Source of the DNA: Bacteroides sp.
GTDB taxonomy: Bacteria; Bacteroidota; Bacteroidia; Bacteroidales; Bacteroidaceae
Direction: 5' to 3'
NCBI GenBank assembly: GCA_019414725.1
Contig: DXLM01000028.1
Span: 1-36,020 of the forward strand
Length of the DNA stretch: 36,020 nt
Under the pieces are notes generated by a model. The model saw nothing but the letters and a program-made list of their open reading frames with translations. It had not been told where the DNA came from and made no database searches. The number at the start of each line of letters is the position of its first letter. Within the stretch, counting starts at the first letter, position 1. This document shows, piece by piece, positions 17,428-24,659 of this stretch. A program made the translations under genes and the position numbers.

Positions 17428-18981
17428 TTATTCCCACTCAATTGTGGCAGGCGGTTTGGACGAGATATCATAGCATACGCGGTTTACACCTTTTACTTTA
17501 TTGATTATGTCGTTTGAAACCTTAGCCATAAATTCATAGGGAAGATGAGCCCAGTCGGCGGTCATGGCATCCGTACTAGTTACGGCACGTAGGGCAACGG
17601 CACGTTCGTATGTACGTTCGTCCCCCATTACTCCCACACTTTGTACGGGTAGCAAGATTACGCCTGCCTGCCATACTTGGTGGTAAAGGGATGTTTCGTT
17701 TCCGTCCGAGTCTTTCACTTTCCAGTCTCTCAATCCTTGGATATAGATATCATCGGCGTCTTGCAGAATACGTACTTTCTCAGGAGTGATATCACCCAAA
17801 ATACGTACCGCAAGTCCTGGTCCGGGGAATGGATGGCGTGTAATCAGATGTTCCGGCATACCCAGTTCACGACCTACGTGGCGTACTTCATCCTTGAATA
17901 GCAGACGCAGAGGCTCGCATAGTTTCAAATTCATTTTTTCGGGCAGTCCACCTACGTTGTGATGACTTTTGATTACAGTGCCGGTGATACTTAATGACTC
18001 GATACAGTCAGGATAAATGGTACCTTGTGCCAGCCATTTCACATCTTTAATTTTATGAGCTTCTTCATCGAATACGTCAATAAAACCTTTGCCGATAATC
18101 TTACGCTTCTTCTCAGGTTCTTCCACACCTGCCAGTTCACTGAAGAATTTTTGGCTGGCATCCACTCCGATTACATTCAGTCCGAGACATTCATAATCAT
18201 GGAGTACATTTTTGAATTCGTTCTTACGCAGCATGCCGTGATCTACAAAAATGCAGGTAAGATTCTTGCCTATCGCTTTATTTAATAATACGGCTGCCAC
18301 AGATGAGTCTACTCCGCCACTCAGCCCCAGTACTACTTTGTCATTTCCCAGTTGCGCTTTCAGTTCGGCTACAGTCGTTTCAATGAAAGAGGCAGCGCTC
18401 CAGTCCTGTTTCCCCCCGCAAATGTCGACTACAAAATTTTTCAGAAGCTGGGTTCCGTCTTCACTGTGGAACACTTCCGGGTGGAACTGTACTCCCCATA
18501 CTTTCTCTTCCTTTATTTGATAAGCAGCGATGGCTACTTTATCTGTTGAAGCGATAATTTTGAAATTCTCCGGAATGGCGGTGATGGTATCTCCGTGGCT
18601 CATCCATACTTGTGAGTGTTCACGGACGTTCTTTAATAGTGGGTTCTCTTGGTCGAAAGTGGAAAGGTGTGCACGTCCGTATTCACGTGTGCCGGCCGGT
18701 TCCACTTTCCCACCGTTTGTATAAGACATGAACTGTGCACCATAGCAGATACCCAAAATAGGATACTTTCCGCGAATGTCACTCAAATCGACTTTAAAGG
18801 CGCTTTCATCATACACCGAGAAAGGGCTTCCCGAAAGGATAACGCCGATTATGGACGGATCATTGTGTGGAAATTTGTTGTAAGGCACAATCTCGCAATA
18901 AGTATTCAGTTCGCGAACGCGACGGGCTATGAGCTGTGTGGTTTGTGAACCGAAGTCGAGAATAATGATCTTTTCTTGCAT
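17428..18981 (-). CDS. guaA: GMP synthase (glutamine-hydrolysing)
   Basis: This 517-residue enzyme converts XMP, ATP and glutamine to GMP, the last step of guanine nucleotide synthesis. The glutaminase domain (1-190) is intact: Cys79 in GICYGAQ, and His167 and Glu169 in FHPEVFHSEDG. The ATP-pyrophosphatase domain (about 205-395) has the P-loop LSGGVDSS at 220-227, and the C-terminal dimerisation domain ends CYDISSKPPATIEWE. The length is that of the family. It is the first gene of a two-gene operon with a shorter paralog behind it. A TATCTTTG -7 box stands 34 nt before the start. Confidence 0.97.
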   Translation of the reverse strand: MQEKIIILDFGSQTTQLIARRVRELNTYCEIVPYNKFPHNDPSIIGVILSGSPFSVYDESAFKVDLSDIRGKYPILGICYGAQFMSYTNGGKVEPAGTREYGRAHLSTFDQENPLLKNVREHSQVWMSHGDTITAIPENFKIIASTDKVAIAAYQIKEEKVWGVQFHPEVFHSEDGTQLLKNFVVDICGGKQDWSAASFIETTVAELKAQLGNDKVVLGLSGGVDSSVAAVLLNKAIGKNLTCIFVDHGMLRKNEFKNVLHDYECLGLNVIGVDASQKFFSELAGVEEPEKKRKIIGKGFIDVFDEEAHKIKDVKWLAQGTIYPDCIESLSITGTVIKSHHNVGGLPEKMNLKLCEPLRLLFKDEVRHVGRELGMPEHLITRHPFPGPGLAVRILGDITPEKVRILQDADDIYIQGLRDWKVKDSDGNETSLYHQVWQAGVILLPVQSVGVMGDERTYERAVALRAVTSTDAMTADWAHLPYEFMAKVSNDIINKVKGVNRVCYDISSKPPATIEWE

Positions 18982-19015
18982 ATATATATTAAGATATGTA
19001 AATGATTTCGTGCCG

Positions 19016-19023
19016 CAAAGATA
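19016..19023 (-). promoter_or_regulatory. Putative -7 box of the guaA operon
   Basis: On the minus strand TATCTTTG is a textbook Bacteroidetes -7 box. It lies 34 nt upstream of the guaA ATG. The -33 region is A/T rich without a clear TTTG. Confidence 0.6.
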
Positions 19024-19164
19024 CTCAGAAAAAATAAAAATCCGTCATGCTGTTGAGGCTTTTTATAATTGAATTGGAAAAACTTTGTTCTTCCTGCTTC
19101 CTTGTGGAAAAATATGCAAAAAAAAGATTGGAATGTTTAGGAAATGTCGGCTGGTATATAAATC

Positions 19165-19204
19165 ACGGGCTGTCCGACAAGCATTTGAGGGCAGCCCGTT
19201 TTTT
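19165..19204 (+). terminator. Terminator-like hairpin between guaA and mscL
   Basis: A stem of 11 bp (19165-19175 with 19189-19199, one G-T pair) is followed on the plus strand by a T tract (19199-19204). The neighbouring gene mscL ends at 19219 on the minus strand, for which the T tract is on the wrong side. It may stop mscL readthrough anyway, or end an unseen rightward transcript. Confidence 0.65.
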
Positions 19205-19218
19205 GTGTGGATAATATT

Positions 19219-19659
19219 TTATTTTTTGCCAGCCTGTTCCTTCAACAAGTCACGGATTTCTGTAAGTAATACCTCTTCCTTGCTAGGGGCAGGTGGGGCG
19301 GCGGGAGCAGGAACTTCTTCTTTCTTGCGATTCAGCTTGGCAAGTAATCTTATAAATAAGAATATAGAAAAAGCAATGATGATAAAGTCGAAAGTAGCTT
19401 GTAGGAAGTTGCCATAATTCAACGTTACGGCAGCTTTTTCAACTCCATCCACTACTTCGGCCGGCTTTAATTGTAGTTTCAAATCTGTAAAGTTCACGCC
19501 ACCTACCAGCAATCCGATGGGAGGCATGATGACATCGGCCACAATGGAAGATACTATTTTACCGAAGGCTCCGCCGATGATGACACCGACTGCCATGTCA
19601 ATGACGTTTCCGCGCATTGCGAACGCCTTAAAATCTTGCAAGAAGCTGCTTTTTCCCAT
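19219..19659 (-). CDS. mscL: Large-conductance mechanosensitive channel MscL
   Basis: This 146-residue inner-membrane channel opens on membrane tension and protects against osmotic downshock. The N-terminal helix and TM1 read FKAFAMRGNVIDMAVGVIIG, the signature of the family, with the pore-lining Gly/Ala stretch following. TM2 lies around 80-105 (FLQATFDFIIIAFSIFLFIR), and the C-terminal helical bundle (about 110-144) is charged and includes a Pro/Ala linker. Length is normal. It is a single gene divergent from gapA across about 150 bp. Confidence 0.96.
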   Translation of the reverse strand: MGKSSFLQDFKAFAMRGNVIDMAVGVIIGGAFGKIVSSIVADVIMPPIGLLVGGVNFTDLKLQLKPAEVVDGVEKAAVTLNYGNFLQATFDFIIIAFSIFLFIRLLAKLNRKKEEVPAPAAPPAPSKEEVLLTEIRDLLKEQAGKK

Positions 19660-19708
19660 TTTTTTTTATTTTAATATGAATTTATGTGCGAATATAAAAA
19701 CAAATTCT

Positions 19709-19716
19709 TATTTTTG
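19709..19716 (+). promoter_or_regulatory. Putative -7 box of gapA
   Basis: TATTTTTG fits TAnnTTTG and lies 94 nt before the gapA ATG, implying a rather long 5' leader (about 85 nt) that is A/T rich. The -33 box is not clear. Confidence 0.5.
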
Positions 19717-19810
19717 CACCGCGTTTAGGAAATAAATACTAAACGTTTAACAACATTCCAACGTAGAGTGTTTAAAAGCTATATTATAAAACCTTTAAAA
19801 TTTAAACAAA

Positions 19811-20821
19811 ATGATTAAAGTAGGTATTAACGGATTTGGTCGTATCGGCCGTTTTGTATTCCGTGCAGCTCAGAAAAGAAACGATATTCAGATCGTAGGT
19901 ATCAATGACCTTTGCCCGGTTGATTACTTAGCATATATGTTGAAGTATGACACTATGCACGGACAATTTGACGGTACTATCGAAGCTGACGTAGAAAATA
20001 GCAAATTGATCGTGAACGGCAATGCAATCCGCGTAACAGCTGAAAGAAATCCGGCTGACTTGAAGTGGGATGCAATCGGTGCTGAATACGTAGTTGAATC
20101 TACTGGTTTGTTCTTGACTAAAGAAAAAGCTCAGGCTCATATTGAAGCTGGTGCTAAATATGTAGTTATGTCAGCTCCTTCTAAAGATGATACTCCGATG
20201 TTCGTTTGCGGTGTAAACGAAAAGACTTATGTTAAAGGTACTCAGTTCGTTTCTAACGCTTCTTGTACTACTAACTGTTTGGCTCCTATCGCTAAGGTAT
20301 TGAATGACAAATGGGGTATCACTGACGGTTTGATGACTACAGTTCACTCTACAACAGCTACTCAGAAAACAGTTGACGGTCCTTCTATGAAAGACTGGAG
20401 AGGTGGTCGTGCTGCTTCTGGTAACATTATCCCTTCATCTACAGGTGCTGCTAAAGCTGTAGGTAAAGTTATTCCTGAATTGAACGGTAAATTGACTGGT
20501 ATGTCAATGCGTGTTCCGACTTTGGATGTTTCTGTAGTTGACTTGACAGTTAACTTGGCTAAACCGGCTACATATGCTGAAATCTGTGCAGCTATGAAAG
20601 AAGCTTCTGAAGGTGAATTGGCTGGCGTATTGGGTTACACTGAAGATGCAGTTGTTTCTTCTGACTTCTTGGGTGATACTCGTACTTCTATCTTCGATGC
20701 TAAAGCTGGTATCGCTTTGACTGATACTTTTGTTAAGGTGGTTTCTTGGTATGACAACGAAATCGGTTACTCTAACAAAGTATTGGATTTGATTGCTCAC
20801 ATGGCTTCTGTAAACTGCTAA
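19811..20821 (+). CDS. gapA: Glyceraldehyde-3-phosphate dehydrogenase, type I
   Basis: This 336-residue glycolytic enzyme oxidises glyceraldehyde-3-phosphate with NAD and phosphate to 1,3-bisphosphoglycerate. The NAD-binding motif GFGRIGR is at 8-14 and Asp33 favours NAD over NADP. The catalytic Cys152 stands in SNASCTTNCLAP and the base His179 in TTVHSTT. Codon choice is strongly biased (GCT, GGT, TCT and TTG dominate), unlike the neighbouring genes, as expected for a highly expressed gene. It is preceded by a long leader and closed by a strong terminator, so it is a single transcription unit. Confidence 0.98.
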   Translation: MIKVGINGFGRIGRFVFRAAQKRNDIQIVGINDLCPVDYLAYMLKYDTMHGQFDGTIEADVENSKLIVNGNAIRVTAERNPADLKWDAIGAEYVVESTGLFLTKEKAQAHIEAGAKYVVMSAPSKDDTPMFVCGVNEKTYVKGTQFVSNASCTTNCLAPIAKVLNDKWGITDGLMTTVHSTTATQKTVDGPSMKDWRGGRAASGNIIPSSTGAAKAVGKVIPELNGKLTGMSMRVPTLDVSVVDLTVNLAKPATYAEICAAMKEASEGELAGVLGYTEDAVVSSDFLGDTRTSIFDAKAGIALTDTFVKVVSWYDNEIGYSNKVLDLIAHMASVNC

Positions 20822-20842
20822 TCAGTTAAAAACCATATAGCG

Positions 20843-20877
20843 AAAGCCGTCTGAAGTAATTCAGACGGCTTTTTTTT
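20843..20877 (+). terminator. Terminator of gapA
   Basis: A perfect stem (20843-20855 with 20860-20872, 4-nt loop) leads into a T tract running to 20877, 22 bp beyond the gapA stop. Confidence 0.93.
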
Positions 20878-20911
20878 ATGTAGTTTTGCGTGCTAAGTTG
20901 CACATTTTCGT

Positions 20912-20919
20912 TATCTTTG
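20912..20919 (+). promoter_or_regulatory. Putative -7 box of the miaA transcription unit
   Basis: TATCTTTG is a textbook -7 box, 23 nt before the ATG at 20943. A TTTG at 20885-20888 is 23 nt upstream, slightly more than the usual 19-21. The position also argues against the upstream in-frame Met at 20886. Confidence 0.6.
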
Positions 20920-20942
20920 TGCGACTGTTACAAAAACTTAGG

Positions 20943-21866
20943 ATGGAAAAGTACGATTTGATAACGATATTAGGACCTACCGCTTCAGGAAAGACTCCTT
21001 TGGCAGCGGCTTTAGCTTACAAGTTGGATACCGAAATTATCAGTGGAGATAGCCGGCAGGTATATCGCCGGATGGATTTAGGTACGGGAAAGGATTTGGA
21101 AGACTATGTCGTGAATGGACAGCAAATACCTTACCATCTGATAGACATTGTAGACCCCGGATATAAATATAATGTATTTGAATTTCAACGTGATTTTTTG
21201 AATGCTTATGATCAAGTGAGATGGAAAGACAAACTTCCTATATTATGCGGAGGTACGGGGATGTATCTTGAATCCGTGTTGAAGGGATATAGGCTGCTTC
21301 CTGTTCCAGAGAATCCCAAACTTAGGGACTCGTTAGCAGATAAATCATTAGCGGAACTCACCCGGTTGTTGTCAACTTACAGGAAACTTCATAACTCTAC
21401 GGACGTAGATACTGTAAAGCGGGCTATCCGGGCCATTGAAATAGAAGAGTATTACAAGCACCAATCAGCGGAATACCGTGAGTTCCCGCAAATTCATAGT
21501 TTGATCATTGGAGTAGATATAGCTCGTGAGTTACGTCGTGAAAAAATATCCCACCGTTTGAAGCAGCGTTTGGATGAAGGGATGGTAAACGAAGTGAAGG
21601 CTTTGTTGGATAGTGGTATTTCTTCCGAGGATTTGATTTATTACGGATTGGAATATAAGTATTTGACTTTATATGTCTTGGGTAAACTTTCTTTCAATGA
21701 AATGTTTCATCAATTGGAAATAGCTATCCATCAATTTGCCAAACGGCAGATGACCTGGTTCCGGGGCATGGAGCGGCGAGGGTTCACTATACATTGGCTG
21801 GATGCTTGCCTGCCTATGGAAGATAAGGTGGAAAAAATCATTAATTTGTTACACACTAAAAACTAA
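20943..21866 (+). CDS. miaA: tRNA dimethylallyltransferase
   Basis: This 307-residue enzyme transfers a dimethylallyl group to N6 of adenosine 37 in tRNAs reading UNN codons. The P-loop GPTASGKT is at 11-18. The family motifs SGDSRQVYRRMDLGTGK, CGGTGMYLESVLKGY and the C-terminal RQMTWFRG are present. I chose the ATG at 20943 because the family starts just before the P-loop and a -7 box lies directly upstream; the open frame extends to 20886 but includes the promoter. The lipid kinase gene starts 5 bp after its stop, so the two are co-transcribed. Many Bacteroidetes carry two miaA paralogs; whether this is the only copy cannot be seen. Confidence 0.93.
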   Translation: MEKYDLITILGPTASGKTPLAAALAYKLDTEIISGDSRQVYRRMDLGTGKDLEDYVVNGQQIPYHLIDIVDPGYKYNVFEFQRDFLNAYDQVRWKDKLPILCGGTGMYLESVLKGYRLLPVPENPKLRDSLADKSLAELTRLLSTYRKLHNSTDVDTVKRAIRAIEIEEYYKHQSAEYREFPQIHSLIIGVDIARELRREKISHRLKQRLDEGMVNEVKALLDSGISSEDLIYYGLEYKYLTLYVLGKLSFNEMFHQLEIAIHQFAKRQMTWFRGMERRGFTIHWLDACLPMEDKVEKIINLLHTKN

Positions 21867-21871
21867 ATGTT

Positions 21872-22801
21872 ATGGCTGTAGAACCAAACAGATGGGGGAT
21901 TATTTATAATCCGAAAGCCGGAAGCCGTAAGACTCAGAAGCGTTGGAATGAGATACGTAGCTATATGGAAAACCGTAAGGTGGTTTTTGACTACGTACAG
22001 TCCGAAGGTTTTGGGTCGGTGGAACGACTCGCCCGTACCTTGGCTAATAATGGTTATCGAACCATTGTGATTGTAGGTGGAGACGGAGCGATCAATGATG
22101 CTATTAACGGTATTATGACTTCTATGGTGGAGGATAAGACAAATATCGCTTTTGGAATCATTCCTAATGGTATTGGTAATGACTTTGCCAAATATTGGGG
22201 GTTGGATGAAGATAATTATAAAGCAGCGGTAGATTGGATTATCAATCGTCGTCTGAGGAAAATTGATGTGGGGCGTTGTAATTATTTTGATGGAGAGAAG
22301 CACACCTCCCGCTATTTCCTGAATGCCATATATATAGGTTTAGGTGCGCGTATTGTACAGATCTCAGATGGTACCCGTCGTTTTTGGGGAATACGTGAGT
22401 TGTCTTTTGCCGCTTCCATGTTCCTGTTGCTGTTTGAACGTAAATTGTACCGTACACATCTTTGTATCAATGGCGAACATATTCGTGGACGTATCATGAC
22501 GGTATGTGTGGGAAGTGCCCGTGGATACGGTTTGACACCTAGTGCAGTTCCTTATAATGGCTGGTTGGATGTGTCGGTTATTTATCGTCCGGAGTTAATT
22601 CAACTTTTCTCGGGTATGTGGATGCTGTTGCAGGGACGTATTTTAAATCATAAAATGGTGAAACCTTATCGTACACGGAAAGTAAAAGTACTACGTGCGC
22701 AGAATGCTTCTGTCAGTTTGGACGGGCGTATTTTAGACCGCCATTTTCCTTTGGAAATTACGATCCAGCCGGAAGCTATAACTTTGATTATCCCTAATTA
22801 A
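21872..22801 (+). CDS. Diacylglycerol/lipid kinase family protein
   Basis: This 309-residue protein is of the YegS/DgkB-like lipid kinase family, which phosphorylates diacylglycerol or related lipids with ATP at the inner membrane. The N-terminal catalytic half begins with IYNPKAGSRK, carries the nucleotide motif VGGDGAINDAING (68-80) and then PNGIGNDFAK (98-107). The C-terminal beta-sandwich half contains SVSLDGRILDRHFPLEI, typical of the family. It follows miaA by 5 bp and precedes kdsA by 54 bp on the same strand. Substrate choice (diacylglycerol, sphingoid base or other) is open; Bacteroides make sphingolipids, so a sphingoid-base kinase is possible. Confidence 0.88.
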   Translation: MAVEPNRWGIIYNPKAGSRKTQKRWNEIRSYMENRKVVFDYVQSEGFGSVERLARTLANNGYRTIVIVGGDGAINDAINGIMTSMVEDKTNIAFGIIPNGIGNDFAKYWGLDEDNYKAAVDWIINRRLRKIDVGRCNYFDGEKHTSRYFLNAIYIGLGARIVQISDGTRRFWGIRELSFAASMFLLLFERKLYRTHLCINGEHIRGRIMTVCVGSARGYGLTPSAVPYNGWLDVSVIYRPELIQLFSGMWMLLQGRILNHKMVKPYRTRKVKVLRAQNASVSLDGRILDRHFPLEITIQPEAITLIIPN

Positions 22802-22855
22802 AAACTATAGATATCCATTTCTTGCTTTAAGGATAGAGGCAGAGTAGATATCTCA

Positions 22856-23671
22856 ATGAATAGACGTAAGATAATGACAATTTCAGATTTAAGAAAGACA
22901 GATAATTTCTTTTTACTGGCTGGTCCTTGTGTGATCGAAGGAGAGGAAATGGCTCTCCGAATAGCAGATCGTATTGTGAAAATAACAGATAAACTGGGTA
23001 TTCCCTATGTGTTTAAAGGATCTTATCGTAAGGCTAACCGTTCCCGTTTGGATTCGTTTACAGGAATAGGTGATGAAAAGGCCTTGAAAGTACTTCGTAA
23101 AGTACGGGAAACTTTTGGAATTCCTGTGGTAACCGATATTCATAGTGCTGGAGAAGCTGCTATGGCCGCTGAATATGTGGATGTGTTGCAGATTCCTGCT
23201 TTCCTTTGTCGCCAGACTGATTTGCTGGTGGCGGCAGCTCATACCGGAAAGATTGTCAACATCAAGAAAGGACAATTTTTATCACCTGGCGCCATGCGTT
23301 TTGCTGCTGACAAAGTGGTGGAGGCGGGTAATGATCAGGTTATGCTGACCGAGCGGGGAACGACTTTCGGGTATCAGGATTTGATTGTAGATTATCGGGG
23401 TATTCCGGAAATGCAGACTTTAGGTTTTCCTGTAATTCTGGATGTGACACATTCTTTGCAACAACCTAATCAGACTGCCGGTGTGACAGGTGGTATGCCG
23501 CAGCTTATTGAAACGGTAGCCAAGGCTGGCATAGCGGTAGGAGTGGACGGTTTGTTTATGGAAACCCACGAAGATCCTTCTGTCGCTAAGAGTGACGGAG
23601 CGAATATGTTGAAACTGGATTTGCTGGAAGGGCTATTGACCAAACTGGTAAGAATCCGCCAGGTGTTATAA
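22856..23671 (+). CDS. kdsA: 3-deoxy-8-phosphooctulonate (KDO-8-P) synthase
   Basis: This 271-residue aldolase condenses phosphoenolpyruvate with arabinose-5-phosphate to KDO-8-phosphate for LPS inner core. Family motifs include GPCVIEG (23-29), FKGSYRKANRSRLDSFTG, the PEP-binding NIKKGQFLSPG, DVTHSLQQPNQ and METHEDPSVAKSDGANML. Cys25 in AGPCVIE, with the later His, Glu and Asp, matches the metal-dependent class of KdsA; the E. coli metal-independent enzyme has Asn at this position. Two starts are possible, 22856 or the Met7 ATG at 22874; neither has a strong ribosome site. It may be transcribed with miaA and the lipid kinase. Confidence 0.94.
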   Translation: MNRRKIMTISDLRKTDNFFLLAGPCVIEGEEMALRIADRIVKITDKLGIPYVFKGSYRKANRSRLDSFTGIGDEKALKVLRKVRETFGIPVVTDIHSAGEAAMAAEYVDVLQIPAFLCRQTDLLVAAAHTGKIVNIKKGQFLSPGAMRFAADKVVEAGNDQVMLTERGTTFGYQDLIVDYRGIPEMQTLGFPVILDVTHSLQQPNQTAGVTGGMPQLIETVAKAGIAVGVDGLFMETHEDPSVAKSDGANMLKLDLLEGLLTKLVRIRQVL

Positions 23672-23750
23672 ATGTTATTCGTTGGGGATTCACAGGTAAG
23701 ATGGGTTAATTTATTTGGACTATGGGGCAACTTGCATGAATAGTATAAAA

Positions 23751-23783
23751 TAAGGTCGGTTTTTGCAGTAGAAACCGGCCTTA
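23751..23783. terminator. Hairpin between convergent kdsA and ferritin genes
   Basis: A 12-bp stem (23751-23762 with 23772-23783, one G-T pair, 9-nt loop) lies between the two converging genes. Short T-rich tails follow on both strands, so it probably ends both transcripts. Confidence 0.7.
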
Positions 23784-23831
23784 CCTTTCTTTCTCCGTCA
23801 AAACAGAAAAAAGAATAGAAGCAGATGTGGA

Positions 23832-24344
23832 TTATTTTTTTAGAATATAAGCCTTCATGCGGGCTATATCATTTAAGTAATCTTGCAAATCTTGTTCATG
23901 GTCCTCTTCTTCTGCCATAATATGTTTGGCAATATCACAAGTGGTGAAGTCAATTCCGTTTGTGAATTCAGCAATTTGCTGATAGCGGTAGATGGCACAC
24001 CGTTCGGATTCTACATTTTGTTTCAACAAGATTTCCGAACCGAAATCTACGGGCGCATCATATTTGCAGCGAGCTAAATCAAACCATTGTTTAGGGTCAA
24101 GTACGGGTACGCCTTCCAATTCAATGATACGGTCGGCCAATAATTTTGCATGGTTATATTCCTCGGCTGCATGTTCTTGAAACTCGCGTTGTACATCACC
24201 GCGCATAGCGCCTTCTACTACGAATGAACCTACCCAGTATTGGTAGAAAGCCAACCATTCTTCGGACAGAGCTGCATTCAGCTGAGCCAATAAGTCCACA
24301 ATGTCAATTTTATCCTTCAGGATATTCACAGATTCTTTAGCCAT
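23832..24344 (-). CDS. Dps-like ferritin (DPSL/thioferritin type)
   Basis: This 170-residue four-helix-bundle ferritin-like protein stores iron and detoxifies peroxide in the cytoplasm. The di-iron ligands follow the bacterioferritin pattern: Glu29, Glu62 with His65 (EEYNH), Glu112 or Glu114, and Glu146 with His149 (EEEDH). Two cysteines, Cys116 in ESERCAIYRY and Cys136 in FTTCDIAKH, stand close to the iron site in sequence; this pair is the mark of the DPSL class, described in archaea and in Bacteroides fragilis. A Trp-rich helix A (EEWLAFYQYWVGS) is also typical. There is no haem-binding Met in a clear bacterioferritin position. It follows a 50-aa membrane-protein gene by 32 bp on the same strand. 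Confidence 0.88.
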   Translation of the reverse strand: MAKESVNILKDKIDIVDLLAQLNAALSEEWLAFYQYWVGSFVVEGAMRGDVQREFQEHAAEEYNHAKLLADRIIELEGVPVLDPKQWFDLARCKYDAPVDFGSEILLKQNVESERCAIYRYQQIAEFTNGIDFTTCDIAKHIMAEEEDHEQDLQDYLNDIARMKAYILKK

Positions 24345-24376
24345 AATGTAAAGTTTAAGTTAGTGTTTATTATTAT

Positions 24377-24529
24377 TTAGTCCACAGCGGGTATAGTCAT
24401 GTCGTCTAACACACCTATGCCTTCCTGGTCTACATCTTTTTTTACGTCAGAACTGGTATAAAGCCAGATACCGAATCCCAGCACAAATAAAATAAGGAGG
24501 ATGATTCCCCATAATTTACCTTTACTCAT
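24377..24529 (-). CDS. Small single-pass membrane protein upstream of the ferritin gene
   Basis: This 50-residue open frame starts at an ATG at 24527-24529 and ends with TAA. Residues 1-6 are basic (MSKGKL), 7-24 form one strong membrane helix (WGIILLILFVLGFGIWLY), and 28-50 form an acidic tail with six Asp and one Glu. The reading frame ends cleanly 32 bp before the ferritin start on the same strand, and base composition fits coding sequence. It resembles no family I can name. The likely topology is N-in with the acidic tail outside. It is probably co-transcribed with the ferritin. Chance is possible for so short a frame, but the lysine-helix-acid layout speaks for a real gene. Confidence 0.6.
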   Translation of the reverse strand: MSKGKLWGIILLILFVLGFGIWLYTSSDVKKDVDQEGIGVLDDMTIPAVD

Positions 24530-24590
24530 AGTTTCTTGGTTTTAGTTTCTTTTAATAACAGCTGGTACTGAAAAAGGTTTTGTAAGTAGA

Positions 24591-24630
24591 GAAAAAAACA
24601 GGCGTCTGTTATGGAAAAACGGACGCCTGT
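24591..24630 (-). terminator. Terminator of the Crp-family regulator gene
   Basis: A 13-bp stem (24598-24610 with 24618-24630, one G-T pair, 7-nt loop) is followed on the minus strand by a T tract (about 24592-24598). It lies 30 bp beyond the regulator stop and separates it from the small membrane protein/ferritin unit. Confidence 0.88.
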
Positions 24631-24659
24631 GTGTGTGAAGTATGAATTGATATTAGATT

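Noticed and set aside
19085..19417. 110-codon plus-strand frame between guaA and mscL
   Set aside because: Its second half is antisense to mscL, it runs through the hairpin at 19165-19204, and its product has no family features.
19811..20821. Different codon use of gapA as a sign of gene transfer
   Set aside because: The bias is that of a highly expressed gene, and the protein and context are ordinary for the group.
21863..22303. 146-codon minus-strand frame opposite the lipid kinase gene
   Set aside because: Antisense to a gene with clear kinase motifs; His/Ile/Thr-rich composition typical of a shadow frame.
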